A DNA stretch of 64,000 nucleotides from Maribellus comscasis (lineage in GTDB: Bacteria > Bacteroidota > Bacteroidia > Bacteroidales > Prolixibacteraceae). The position numbers and the translations under genes are program-made. Numbering within the stretch: position 1 is the first letter of the stretch; each line of letters opens with the position of its first letter. The stretch is from the NCBI RefSeq assembly GCF_009762775.1, contig NZ_CP046401.1, forward strand, positions 1,054,001 to 1,118,000. The letters run 5' to 3'. Below the pieces are notes generated by a model. It ran no database searches. It saw only the letters and a list, made by a program, of their open reading frames with translations, and was not told the origin of the DNA. This document shows positions 46,045-55,332 of the stretch, piece by piece.

Positions 46045-48714
46045 ATGGCAGTGGATACAAATGAAAAAAATAAAGTTACAGCGTTTGAAAACAGGGAGTG
46101 GCTGGATTCCATTGATTACATCATCAAAAACAGTGACCCGGAACGTGTGGAGGAAATTTTTGAATTATTACGAAACAGAATCAGTGAAAATGGAATATCG
46201 TTAAACCACCAATTCAACACGCCCTATATAAATACAATTCCCCAAAAAAAAGAGTCAAAATATCCGGGAAACCGCGAGTTGGAGCGGAAAATTAAAAGTA
46301 TTATTCGCTGGAATGCCATGGCAATGGTTGTTCAGGCCAACAGAAAAAAGGACGGGATTGGAGGCCATATTTCAACCTATGCTTCAGCTGCTACGCTTTA
46401 CGAAGTTGGATTTAACCATTTTTTCAGGGGAGGTGATGACGACAAACCAGCCGATATTGTTTATTTTCAGGGACACGCCTCTCCGGGAATTTACGCCCGT
46501 TCGTTTCTGGAAGGAAGAATTTCAGAAAAGATGCTGGAAAATTTTCGGCGTGAATTAAACCCCGACGGAGGATTACCTTCTTACCCACACCCGCGATTAA
46601 TGCAGGACTACTGGCAGTTTCCAACTGTTTCAATGGGGCTGGCACCAATTATGGCCATTTACCAGGCCCGGTTCAATAAGTATTTACAGGACAAAGGTTT
46701 GCTCAAGGCTCCAAATCAAAAAGTGTGGGCATTTTTGGGCGATGGTGAAATGGATGAGCCCGAATCGATGGGGGCGCTTACACTGGCTTCACGTGAAGAA
46801 CTGGACAATCTGATTTTTGTAATCAACTGCAATCTGCAACGACTTGACGGCCCGGTGCGCGGAAACGGATCTGTTATCCAGGAACTGGAAGCAGCTTTTA
46901 AAGGAGCCGGCTGGAATGTAATAAAAGTAGCCCAAGGTGAAAACTGGGATGCTTTGCTTGAGAAAGACAAAAACGGCGCGCTTAAAAAACGCTTAGGCGA
47001 ATTGGTTGACGGAGAAAGACAGAAATTCTCCATTTCAGGGGGGGATTATATTCGAAAAGAATTCTTTGGAAAAAGTGAGGAATTAAAAGCATTGGTAAAA
47101 AACATGAGTGACGAGGATTTGGAAAAACTTCGCCGAGGCGGCCATGATCCTCAAAAAGTATTTAATGCTTACAAAAAAGCGGTGAATACAAAAAATAAAC
47201 CCACTGTAATTCTGGCACAAACCATAAAGGGCTACGGTTTAGGCGAAGCCGGTGAAGGAAGAAACATTACGCATCAGCAAAAAAAATTAAACGAAGAAGA
47301 GCTGATGCATTTTCGCGACAGATTTAACATTCCAATTTCAGATGAAGATGTAGCAAAAGCTCCGTTTTACAGACCCGACGAAAAAAGCGAAGAGATAAAA
47401 TATTTAATCAAAAGACGAAAGGAATTACAAGGATTCCTTCCCAAAAGAAACCGGGGGAAAGCAAAATTTGAAATGCCGGAATCTAAGGTTTTTGAAGAAC
47501 TTTTCAGAAGTTCAGGGAAACGCGAATTAGCTACAACTCAGGCTGCTGTTCAGCTGCTTTCAAAACTTTTAAAAGATAAAAATATTGGAAAACTGGTTGT
47601 TCCAATCGTTCCCGATGAATCGAGAACATTTGGAATGGACGCGCTGTTTCGGCAATCGGGGATTTACGCCCATAAAGGCCAGTTGTACGAACCGGTTGAC
47701 AGGGAAAGTTTGCTGTATTACAAAGAGGCCAAAAACGGCGCAATTCTGGAAGAAGGAATCACCGAAGCTGGCTCCATGTCGTCGTTTATTGCTGCGGGCA
47801 CAGCTTATTCAACGCATCAGATCAATTGCATTCCCTTTTATGTTTTCTACTCCATGTTTGGATTTCAGCGGGTTGGTGATTTTATGTGGGCTGCTGCTGA
47901 TGCGCGGGCAAAAGGATTTTTGCTGGGAGGAACTGCCGGACGGTCTACGCTCGCAGGAGAAGGCCTTCAGCATCAGGACGGACACAGTCACCTGCTTGCC
48001 TTAACCATTCCCACAGTACGAGCCTACGACCCGGCATTTGCCTTTGAGCTGGCTGTAATTATTCGTGATGGGATAAAAAGAATGTATGACAACGGAGAAG
48101 AAATTTTCTACTACATCACAGTAATGAATGAAAAATATAAAATGCCGCCAATGCCCGCACGAAAAGAGATTGAAACGGGAATTATAAACGGGATGTACAA
48201 ATACCGCAGCAGCCAGAAAAACAAACACAATATTCATTTGCTGGGAAGCGGCTCCATTCTGAACGAAGCATTAAAAGCCGCCGACATGCTCAAAAAAGAA
48301 TACGATATTTTCCCGGAAGTGTGGAGTGTCACCAGTTATAAAATGTTGTATGACGATGCCGTGGAAACAGAACGGGTAAACCGCTTTAATGAAGAAAAAC
48401 GGAAAAGTTATATCGAGGAATGTGTAGGCACCGACCAGGGAACCTTTATTGCAGCAAGCGATTATGTGAAAGCACTTCCACTTTCGGTTTCCAGGTGGTT
48501 TCCCGGAAAATTTACAGCACTTGGAACCGATGGATTTGGCCTTAGTGAGCACCGCGATGAATTAAGAGAACACTTTGAAATCAATGCGAATCATATTGTT
48601 TGGGAGACTTTGTTGAATCTGTATTATCAGAAAAAAATCAATAAAACGGTTTTAAATCAGGCAAAAGAAAAACTGAACATCAACAGCGATAAAAAGTCGC
48701 CTGCAAACATCTGA
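46045..48714 (+). CDS. aceE: pyruvate dehydrogenase E1 component, homodimeric type
   Basis: An 889-residue thiamine-diphosphate enzyme that decarboxylates pyruvate and loads acetyl on E2. Features of the single-chain AceE form: GHASPGIYARSFLEGRISE (about 148-166), the ThDP-binding GDGEMDEPES (about 232-241) ending in INCNLQRLDGPVRGNG, and EGLQHQDGHSHL with its active-site His residues. The length matches the proteobacterial enzyme. Most Bacteroidota I know carry two-subunit E1 or pyruvate:ferredoxin oxidoreductase, so this operon may have been acquired. First gene of a four-gene operon with E2, E3 and a stress protein. Confidence 0.96.
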   Translation: MAVDTNEKNKVTAFENREWLDSIDYIIKNSDPERVEEIFELLRNRISENGISLNHQFNTPYINTIPQKKESKYPGNRELERKIKSIIRWNAMAMVVQANRKKDGIGGHISTYASAATLYEVGFNHFFRGGDDDKPADIVYFQGHASPGIYARSFLEGRISEKMLENFRRELNPDGGLPSYPHPRLMQDYWQFPTVSMGLAPIMAIYQARFNKYLQDKGLLKAPNQKVWAFLGDGEMDEPESMGALTLASREELDNLIFVINCNLQRLDGPVRGNGSVIQELEAAFKGAGWNVIKVAQGENWDALLEKDKNGALKKRLGELVDGERQKFSISGGDYIRKEFFGKSEELKALVKNMSDEDLEKLRRGGHDPQKVFNAYKKAVNTKNKPTVILAQTIKGYGLGEAGEGRNITHQQKKLNEEELMHFRDRFNIPISDEDVAKAPFYRPDEKSEEIKYLIKRRKELQGFLPKRNRGKAKFEMPESKVFEELFRSSGKRELATTQAAVQLLSKLLKDKNIGKLVVPIVPDESRTFGMDALFRQSGIYAHKGQLYEPVDRESLLYYKEAKNGAILEEGITEAGSMSSFIAAGTAYSTHQINCIPFYVFYSMFGFQRVGDFMWAAADARAKGFLLGGTAGRSTLAGEGLQHQDGHSHLLALTIPTVRAYDPAFAFELAVIIRDGIKRMYDNGEEIFYYITVMNEKYKMPPMPARKEIETGIINGMYKYRSSQKNKHNIHLLGSGSILNEALKAADMLKKEYDIFPEVWSVTSYKMLYDDAVETERVNRFNEEKRKSYIEECVGTDQGTFIAASDYVKALPLSVSRWFPGKFTALGTDGFGLSEHRDELREHFEINANHIVWETLLNLYYQKKINKTVLNQAKEKLNINSDKKSPANI

Positions 48715-48765
48715 TAAAAAATCAATGAACCTATCACGTATTTGTTTTATAAAACTTTAAAAGAA

Positions 48766-50076
48766 ATGAAAAAAGAAATTAGAATTCCCGATATAGCAGA
48801 AAATGTTGAAACCGGATTAATTGCCGGAATATTGGTTTCAGCAGGCGATAAAGTTTCGAAAGACCAAGCCCTGGTCGAAATAGAAACCGACAAAGCAACC
48901 ACCGATATTCCTTCGCCTTTTGATGGCGTTGTTGACGAAATAAAAGTGGAAGAAGGTGATGAAGTAAAAGTAGACCAGGTTATTATGATTATTGAAACCG
49001 AAGGAGAAGCGAAAGGCGACACAGAAAGCGACGACAAAAACAAAGAAAAAAACGCTGGCTCGGAAGACGAAAAAGAGGAAAAGACAAAAGAAAAAGCTGA
49101 GGATGATGGCGAAGAGGCCGGAAGTAAAGATGGCGAAGAAAGAAAAAAAGAAAGTGATACAACTGAAAAAGATGAAAAAGAAACAAAGGATTTAAGTGAT
49201 ATTCCTGCATCACCATCAGTTCGAAGGCTGGCGCGTGAATTGGATGTAGATTTGACTCAGGTTGAGGGCAGTGGACCGGGGAAAAGAATTACTGCAGAAG
49301 ATGTAAAAAGTTTTAGCAAAAGACCGGAGAAAACAGAAGAACAAAAAAAATCTGCTCATCTACCCGATTTTTCGCAGTGGGGACCGACATCCAAAAAATC
49401 AATGACAACCATTCGAAAAATTACCGCAAAAAATGTTTCAAAAGCATGGCAAACGATTCCGCATGTAACTCAATTTGATGAGGCCGACATTACCGGACTT
49501 GAAGATTTCAGAAAAAATTATGCAGGAAAAGTGGAAAAAGCCGGTGGAAAGCTTACCGTTACAGCTATCTTATTAAAAATCTTGGGATTCGCGCTTCAAA
49601 AATTCCCTCGTTTTAACTCCAGCCTTGATATTGAAAACGATCAAATTATAAACAAACATTATTACAATGTGGGAATTGCCGCAGATACGCCACAGGGTTT
49701 GCTGGTTCCGGTGGTTCGCGATGTGAATTCAAAATCGCTTACAGAGCTCTCGACAGAACTAAGCGAACTGGCACAAAAAGCCCGGGACAAGAAACTTTCC
49801 ACAGAGGAAATGCAGGGAGGCAATTTTACAATTTCGAATCTTGGTGGTATTGGCGGAACTGCATTCACACCTATTGTTTTGCCGCCTCAGGTGGCCATTC
49901 TGGGTGTATCAAGAGCAAAATACAAACCGGTTTATAAAGACGATGAGTTGAAAAAACGCTTAATCATCCCGTTGTCGCTTTCATACGACCACCGAGTGAT
50001 TGATGGTGCTGACGGCGCCCGTTTCCTGCGTTGGATTTGTGATGTGATTGAAGACCCTTATGCCATTTTGCAATAA
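48766..50076 (+). CDS. aceF: dihydrolipoamide acetyltransferase (E2)
   Basis: A 436-residue E2 with one lipoyl domain (about 1-78; lipoylated Lys43 in ETDKAT), a linker at 80-145 that is almost only Lys, Glu, Asp and Gly instead of the usual Ala/Pro, a peripheral-subunit-binding domain (about 148-182, SPSVRRLARELDVDLTQVEG) and the catalytic domain (about 205-436) with His409 and Asp413 in DHRVIDG. ATG at 48766 starts right at the lipoyl domain; an upstream in-frame TTG is unlikely. It transfers the acetyl group to CoA. It lies 51 bases after aceE and 12 before lpdA. Confidence 0.95.
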   Translation: MKKEIRIPDIAENVETGLIAGILVSAGDKVSKDQALVEIETDKATTDIPSPFDGVVDEIKVEEGDEVKVDQVIMIIETEGEAKGDTESDDKNKEKNAGSEDEKEEKTKEKAEDDGEEAGSKDGEERKKESDTTEKDEKETKDLSDIPASPSVRRLARELDVDLTQVEGSGPGKRITAEDVKSFSKRPEKTEEQKKSAHLPDFSQWGPTSKKSMTTIRKITAKNVSKAWQTIPHVTQFDEADITGLEDFRKNYAGKVEKAGGKLTVTAILLKILGFALQKFPRFNSSLDIENDQIINKHYYNVGIAADTPQGLLVPVVRDVNSKSLTELSTELSELAQKARDKKLSTEEMQGGNFTISNLGGIGGTAFTPIVLPPQVAILGVSRAKYKPVYKDDELKKRLIIPLSLSYDHRVIDGADGARFLRWICDVIEDPYAILQ

Positions 50077-50088
50077 AAAGAACAAATT

Positions 50089-51507
50089 ATGAGTACATCA
50101 GAAAAATATAAATTGGTAATTATAGGTGCAGGCCCGGGGGGCTACCGAGCCGCTTTTATGGCGGCTGATCTGGGACTTGATGTTACCTTGATTGATCCGG
50201 AACTCAACCCGGGAGGCGTTTGTCTGTACCGGGGATGTATTCCAACCAAAGCCCTGCTTCATCTGGCGAGAATAAAAGCCGATGCCGAACATGCAGGCGA
50301 CCTTGGAATTCATTTTGATAAAGTAAGAGTGAATACAGAGGAAGTTGGAAAATGGAAAACCGGCGTGGTGAAAAAACTTACCGGTGGTTTGGGCCAGCTG
50401 GTAAAAGCACGAAAAATAAATTATGTCCGCGGGAAGGCAACATTTTTGGATTCGGAAACCATTCAGATCGAAACAAACGAAGGCGATAAAAAAGAGAGAA
50501 CATTCGAAAATGCAATCGTTGCAACTGGAGCCAACCCCATCGAACTGCCGGGAATTGATATGAGCAACCCGAAAATAATGCATTCGGCACAATCGCTCGA
50601 ATTAAAAGACATTCCCAATAAAATGTTGGTTGTTGGCGGAGGTTACATTGGGTTGGAAATGGCGGCAATTTATAAATCGCTGGGAACGGAAATAACAGTC
50701 GTAGAACTAACTGACGATTTAATGCCGGGAATGGATAAAGATTTGGTCCATGAATTCAAAAAGGTCAATAAAAATACCTTTAAAGAAATTCTTCCGGAGA
50801 CAAAACTAAAAACCCTCAGGGAAAAAGGTGAAGCAATTGAAGCCGACTTTGAAGACGCCAAAAAAAAGAAGTTCAGCAAAACATACGATAAAGTTCTCGT
50901 TTCGGTGGGGCAAAATCCGAACACCCAAAATATAGGTCTGGAAAATACTTCAGTAGAAACCGACCAAAAAGGCTTTATAAAAGTAAATGCGCAAATGCAA
51001 AGCACGCAAAAAAATATATACGCTATTGGCGATGTTGCCGGGCCGCCACTATTGGCGCATAAAGCAAGCTACGAAGGAAAAGTAGCCGCAGAAGTAATTG
51101 CGGAGAAAAAATCGGCAAACGATGCTAAAGCAATCCCGGCTGTAATATATACCGAACCCGAAATTGCAGTTTGCGGACTCAGCGAAAAAGAGGCAAAAGA
51201 AAAAGGAATCAGTTACAAAGTAGTAAAATTCCCGTGGCCCGCGTCGGGTAGGGCAATTGCCATGAACGAAAAATCGGGATTTACAAAACTTTTAGTAAAC
51301 CCCGACAACGAACGAATTTTAGGAGCGGGAATCGTGGGCAGAAATGCAGGAGATATGATTGCCGAGATAGCACTTGCCATTGAAATGGCAGCTACTGCAG
51401 AAGATGTGGCATTAACCATTCACCCCCACCCTACACTTTCGGAAACCATTATGGAAGCCGCCGAAATGTTCTACGGGCATCCGGCGCACACATTCATAAA
51501 AAAATAA
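50089..51507 (+). CDS. lpdA: dihydrolipoyl dehydrogenase (E3)
   Basis: A 472-residue FAD disulfide reductase that re-oxidises the E2 lipoamide with NAD. FAD fold at VIIGAGPGGYRAA (10-22), redox disulfide Cys45/Cys50 in GGVCLYRGCIPTK, NAD fold at VVGGGYIGLEMAA, second FAD motif YAIGDVAG, and the C-terminal catalytic HPHPTLSE with His447 and Glu452. All are intact. It is the third gene of the pyruvate dehydrogenase operon. Confidence 0.97.
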   Translation: MSTSEKYKLVIIGAGPGGYRAAFMAADLGLDVTLIDPELNPGGVCLYRGCIPTKALLHLARIKADAEHAGDLGIHFDKVRVNTEEVGKWKTGVVKKLTGGLGQLVKARKINYVRGKATFLDSETIQIETNEGDKKERTFENAIVATGANPIELPGIDMSNPKIMHSAQSLELKDIPNKMLVVGGGYIGLEMAAIYKSLGTEITVVELTDDLMPGMDKDLVHEFKKVNKNTFKEILPETKLKTLREKGEAIEADFEDAKKKKFSKTYDKVLVSVGQNPNTQNIGLENTSVETDQKGFIKVNAQMQSTQKNIYAIGDVAGPPLLAHKASYEGKVAAEVIAEKKSANDAKAIPAVIYTEPEIAVCGLSEKEAKEKGISYKVVKFPWPASGRAIAMNEKSGFTKLLVNPDNERILGAGIVGRNAGDMIAEIALAIEMAATAEDVALTIHPHPTLSETIMEAAEMFYGHPAHTFIKK

Positions 51508-51518
51508 AATTTATCATT

Positions 51519-52379
51519 ATGAAAACAATTATTATTAGCGACATAAAAAGTAAAAAAGATTCAATAATAAAATTCGGATTACATCTTGCAAAACATTTGG
51601 AAACAGAAGTTGATGTTCTTCACCCAATCGACTCGCGGGTACATCAGGGTGAATACAGTGCGGTTTCCGATTCACAATCGGTTACACCCGGAAATACTCT
51701 TTCGCACGGAGAAATCATTTTCAGAGAAAAAGAGAGTGTAAAAAAAGATCTGGATAAATTACTCAGTGGCGAAGCATCGAGGCTAAATTATCCGCTGAAA
51801 ATAAATGTAGCTGTTGAAGAAGAAAGTATTGATGATGCAATAAAAAACAGTTCAAATGACAGTGAAGACAAGATTTTTGTTATCAGCGCTGAACCCGATG
51901 GAAATATTTTTCATTCAAAAAATGAGATACGAAGTACTGTAAAAAACAATAATGCGATTTGCTTACTGGTTCCACCAGGGACTTCATTCTCTTCGCTTCA
52001 TAAAATTTTAATTCCGGTTGATTTCCACACCAGCCATGTAAATACATTTACCGGGCTTCACCCCTTTTTCAAAAAGATAAATCCGTATTTGATTGCTGTA
52101 GATGTTTCAGAAAACAGCGATTATGCGGAAAAGGAGCTTAAAAGTCAAACCTGGATGGAGTTGGTAAAAGAAATTATACCCGCTTCAAAAATAAGTGCCA
52201 GTACACTGGAAGGAAAAAATTACGCTGATTCCATTGCCAGCTATTGTAACCGAAATAGCCCAGACTTGTTACTGCTTTCGCTTCAAAAACAAAATCCGGT
52301 AAAACAATTGTTTAGTAAAAATGACCTGGATAAACTAGCCGATAAGGTAAATGTCCCTGTTTTAATTCACTATTATTAA
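51519..52379 (+). CDS. tandem universal stress protein
   Basis: A 286-residue cytosolic protein with two UspA-like halves (about 1-150 and 158-286). The first opens MKTIIISDIKSKKDSIIKFG and the second SLHKILIPVDFHTSHVNTF, each the first strand/helix of the Usp fold. The GxxGxxxxG ATP-binding signature is not visible at the end of either half, so it probably does not bind ATP in the standard way. It starts 11 bases after lpdA and belongs to the same operon, linking pyruvate oxidation to a stress response. Confident on the fold, not on the function. Confidence 0.8.
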   Translation: MKTIIISDIKSKKDSIIKFGLHLAKHLETEVDVLHPIDSRVHQGEYSAVSDSQSVTPGNTLSHGEIIFREKESVKKDLDKLLSGEASRLNYPLKINVAVEEESIDDAIKNSSNDSEDKIFVISAEPDGNIFHSKNEIRSTVKNNNAICLLVPPGTSFSSLHKILIPVDFHTSHVNTFTGLHPFFKKINPYLIAVDVSENSDYAEKELKSQTWMELVKEIIPASKISASTLEGKNYADSIASYCNRNSPDLLLLSLQKQNPVKQLFSKNDLDKLADKVNVPVLIHYY

Positions 52380-52577
52380 CAATTGTGGAATTTCTGACAG
52401 AGATGAGGAAATGTTACACAAAACATTTATAATTCTCCATATTTCTAAAAGGAAAGTATAGCTTCCAAACGCACCATAAAGGCTAACAAACGAGGTATTA
52501 ACCACAAGTTATTAGGATACTCTCCCGAAGGTCTGGCACATTTTTGTCATAATTTATATAATAAAAAAGGAGAAATT

Positions 52578-53327
52578 ATGAAACGTAGTATTAGAGAATT
52601 ATTAGGATATACAATTCAAGCCATTGATGGCGAAAAAGGAAAAGTGAATGACTTCTTATTTGATGACGAAACATGGATTATCAGGTATCTTGAAGGTGAC
52701 TTGGGTAGTTTCTTTTCTGAAAAGAGAGTATTAATTCCACGTGAACATTTAAGTGAGCCTAACTGGGGAAATGAGCACTTCCCTATAAAATTGACTGTAA
52801 AAAAGATAGAGAATTCTCCTGATTTAGAGTTTGATCTACCAGTCTCAAGAACTTACGAAAAAGACCTCACCGATCACTATGAACTTACACCATACTGGCC
52901 CGCATATCCCATGGGAGCAGAAGGTGTAGCTTCGATGATATATCCGCAGGGTCCGTTGAGAACGCCCAAAAGCATGGAGAATGAAGATAAAATTGAAACC
53001 CATTTAAGAAGTTTTAATGAAATCAGGGGATATTTTATTAATGCCATAGACGACCGTTTTGGTCATATTTATGATTTAATAATTGATGATGACTTGTGGC
53101 AGATTATGTATGTAGTAGTTGATACAAAAAATTTCGTACCCTGGAGTAAAAGAGTCCTCCTCCCTATTGAAGTGATTGAGGAGATAAGCTATAAAAAACA
53201 GGAAGCTATTGTTAATCTGCCCAAAGACACCATAAAAGACGCTCCTGAGTATGATCCTGCCCTGGCTGTAAATTCGGAATATGAAAAAGTATTATACGAT
53301 TTTTATGGCAGAAAAGTAACCCATTAA
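52578..53327 (+). CDS. double PRC-barrel domain protein
   Basis: A 249-residue soluble protein with two PRC-barrel domains. The first (about 3-75) reads IRELLGYTIQAIDGEKGKV, DFLFDDETWIIRYLEG, KRVLIP; the second (about 143-215) repeats this as IRGYFINAIDDRFGHIYDLI, DDDLWQIMYVVVDT, KRVLLPIE. PRC barrels bind partner proteins or RNA, as in RimM and photosynthetic reaction centre H. A good ribosome-binding site (AAAGGAG) precedes the ATG. It stands in the stress block between the Usp gene and sodC. Confidence 0.85.
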   Translation: MKRSIRELLGYTIQAIDGEKGKVNDFLFDDETWIIRYLEGDLGSFFSEKRVLIPREHLSEPNWGNEHFPIKLTVKKIENSPDLEFDLPVSRTYEKDLTDHYELTPYWPAYPMGAEGVASMIYPQGPLRTPKSMENEDKIETHLRSFNEIRGYFINAIDDRFGHIYDLIIDDDLWQIMYVVVDTKNFVPWSKRVLLPIEVIEEISYKKQEAIVNLPKDTIKDAPEYDPALAVNSEYEKVLYDFYGRKVTH

Positions 53328-53376
53328 GCGGGAAACATTAATAAAAAGTAATTGTTACACTATAAAATTCAGAATT

Positions 53377-53985
53377 ATGAAAAAAATTAGTTTATCGTTC
53401 AGTTGGTTGCTGGCAGTATTGTTTTTATTGTCAGCCCAGTCATGTACAACAAATACGAGAAGCGGGCAAGATAATGAAAGTGAAGAACAGCCAATGTTAC
53501 AAGACGAGAAGCAAGCTGAACCACAAGTTATAAAAGCAGTTTGTGTTTTACATCCAACCGAAGGTAACGATGTAAAAGGCATAGTAACATTTACCGAAAG
53601 CAGTACGGGTGTTGTAACAGTTATTGCCGACCTGGAAGGTTTAACTCCCGGGAAGCACGGATTTCATATTCACCAATATGGCGACTGCACAAAACCCGAC
53701 GGAACATCGGCTGGTGGACATTTTAATCCTGAACATAAGGATCATGGTGGCCCAACTGATATGGACAGGCATGTGGGCGACCTCGGAAATATTGAAGCTG
53801 GAGAAGACGGAACAGCTCATATTGAACTGACCGATACAATGTTAAAACTAAATGGTGCAAGTTCAATTATAGGTAGAGGAATTATTGTGCATGCCGGAGA
53901 AGATGATTTAACTTCTCAGCCAACAGGGGCTGCCGGAGCTAGAGTTGCCTGCGGTGTAATTGGAATTGCAGATCCAAACAGTTAA
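53377..53985 (+). CDS. sodC: Cu/Zn superoxide dismutase
   Basis: A 202-residue exported enzyme that dismutates superoxide in the periplasm or at the cell surface. The signal peptide has a lipoprotein-like cysteine (Cys23 in SAQSC). All metal ligands are present with the standard spacing: His97, His99, His115 (bridge), His123, His132, Asp135 and His172, plus the disulfide pair Cys104/Cys192 and a Lys/Arg-containing GARVACGVIGI end. An acidic linker follows the signal peptide. A strong terminator lies downstream. Confidence 0.96.
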   Translation: MKKISLSFSWLLAVLFLLSAQSCTTNTRSGQDNESEEQPMLQDEKQAEPQVIKAVCVLHPTEGNDVKGIVTFTESSTGVVTVIADLEGLTPGKHGFHIHQYGDCTKPDGTSAGGHFNPEHKDHGGPTDMDRHVGDLGNIEAGEDGTAHIELTDTMLKLNGASSIIGRGIIVHAGEDDLTSQPTGAAGARVACGVIGIADPNS

Positions 53986-54024
53986 TTATTCATTAGAACA
54001 AATTATACTACTCTAATCATTTTT

Positions 54025-54057
54025 AAAAAAGAGAGGTTTAAAACCTCTCTTTTTTTT
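54025..54057. terminator. bidirectional intrinsic terminator
   Basis: AGAGAGGTTT and AAACCTCTCT form an uninterrupted 10-base stem extended by A/T pairs, with A-run and T-run flanks. It serves sodC on the plus strand and the converging SDR gene. Confidence 0.85.
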
Positions 54058-54763
54058 ATATCGTTCTAATATCGATAAATGAACCTGATTCATAATCTTT
54101 TAACCTCTCAATATTTTTTGAAATATTTTCAGCTGCTTTTTCGGGCCCCGGCATTTGTTCTGTTCCTTTTGCTTTTTTGAGGCGTTGCACTACCGGATAA
54201 TTTTCGTTTTCTGGTAGATCATAAATATAATCCTGCATTTTGGAATCAATTAACCCGGGAGCAAGTGCGCAAAAATGAATTTCAGGGAACTCTTTTGCAT
54301 ACAAACTTATGAGCATATTCAGTGTTGCTTTTGATAGTGAATACGCATTCCAACCACGCGCCCCACTAACAGAAGCACCAGAAGAAATAGCTATAATTTG
54401 CTGAATTTTTCCAATCTCATCGGTTAAAATATCGATTAGCATTTTATTTGCCCATACATTTACATTCATCACTTTCTGAATCTCATCTATACTGGTTTCC
54501 TTTACATCCTTAATCTCACTTAGAATTCCCGCATTCAAAATAACGAGATCCAGGTGATGGACATTTTTCAAAAATACAGAGACCTGTTGACTGAGATTTA
54601 CAAAATCTGATATATCCTGTTTCAGAAACTGAAAATTACTAAAAGAATCCAGCTCAGGATTTGAATTCCGGCCTATTCCCAAAACCGTATCTCCGTTCTC
54701 CAAATAATGTTTTGCCAATCCAAATCCTAATCCTGAACTAATTCCTGTAATTAAAACATTCAT
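54056..54763 (-). CDS. SDR family NAD(P)-dependent oxidoreductase
   Basis: A 235-residue short-chain dehydrogenase. Cofactor-binding TGISSGLG (6-13), LNAG (76-79), the catalytic Ser near 128-133 (ISSGASVSG), and Tyr141/Lys145 in YSLSK are all present. The substrate is unknown; an aldehyde or ketone is likely by family. It is downstream of the HdeD-like gene on the same strand, 38 bases away, and may share its promoter. Confidence 0.9.
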   Translation of the reverse strand: MNVLITGISSGLGFGLAKHYLENGDTVLGIGRNSNPELDSFSNFQFLKQDISDFVNLSQQVSVFLKNVHHLDLVILNAGILSEIKDVKETSIDEIQKVMNVNVWANKMLIDILTDEIGKIQQIIAISSGASVSGARGWNAYSLSKATLNMLISLYAKEFPEIHFCALAPGLIDSKMQDYIYDLPENENYPVVQRLKKAKGTEQMPGPEKAAENISKNIERLKDYESGSFIDIRTI

Positions 54764-54801
54764 AACAATTTATTTTGTTGAATTAAATAATTGAAAGTAA
54801 A

Positions 54802-55332
54802 CTAATTTAACTTAAATCTGGATGCATTAATAATTGAAAACAATCCGTAGATTAATGCATAAATACCAATCATAACAGTTATCATCCGGGTACTTTCAAA
54901 AGGATTGAAAATAATTATCCCTCCGGTTATAACTGACAAAATGCCCACCAACAACATTATGGTTTTTGAAAAACTGGCATTCCTGTTTCTGAAAAAGGAA
55001 ACGATGAGGATTACACCAATTATTAGTGCCCAGATGCCCATAATTGCTACAAAAAAAGTGGCTACTACCTCGGGTCTTGAAAGAATTAAAATTCCCAGTA
55101 ACAATCCTATGATTCCTTCCGGCAGTAAAAAATACCATGTTGGGTTATGCTTTTTTAGCCGGATAGCTCCTGCTACCAGGGATATACCACCAACCAGGAT
55201 TGTTAATGCAAAATACACTCCAAGTGCTGCCAGGGTTATTCCCGGAAGAAATATTGCTACCAACCCAAAAATGATTGCCAGAACTCCATTTAGGCTTTTT
55301 AAATTTCGTTGTATAAAATTTCTCATAATCAA
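54802..55332 (-). CDS. HdeD / DUF308 family membrane protein
   Basis: A 176-residue inner-membrane protein with six predicted helices and repeated G-(I/L)-x-x-(I/L) stretches (GVLAIIFGLVAIFLPG, then GIIGLLLGILILSRPEVV and GILSVITGGIIIFNPFE), the three-fold internal repeat typical of HdeD. HdeD is linked to acid resistance in E. coli; its molecular function is unknown. Here it lies in a block of stress genes. Confidence 0.9.
   Translation of the reverse strand: MIMRNFIQRNLKSLNGVLAIIFGLVAIFLPGITLAALGVYFALTILVGGISLVAGAIRLKKHNPTWYFLLPEGIIGLLLGILILSRPEVVATFFVAIMGIWALIIGVILIVSFFRNRNASFSKTIMLLVGILSVITGGIIIFNPFESTRMITVMIGIYALIYGLFSIINASRFKLN

Noticed and set aside
50098..50592. 164-codon minus-strand frame
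   Set aside because: Antisense to lpdA, whose FAD and disulfide motifs are intact.
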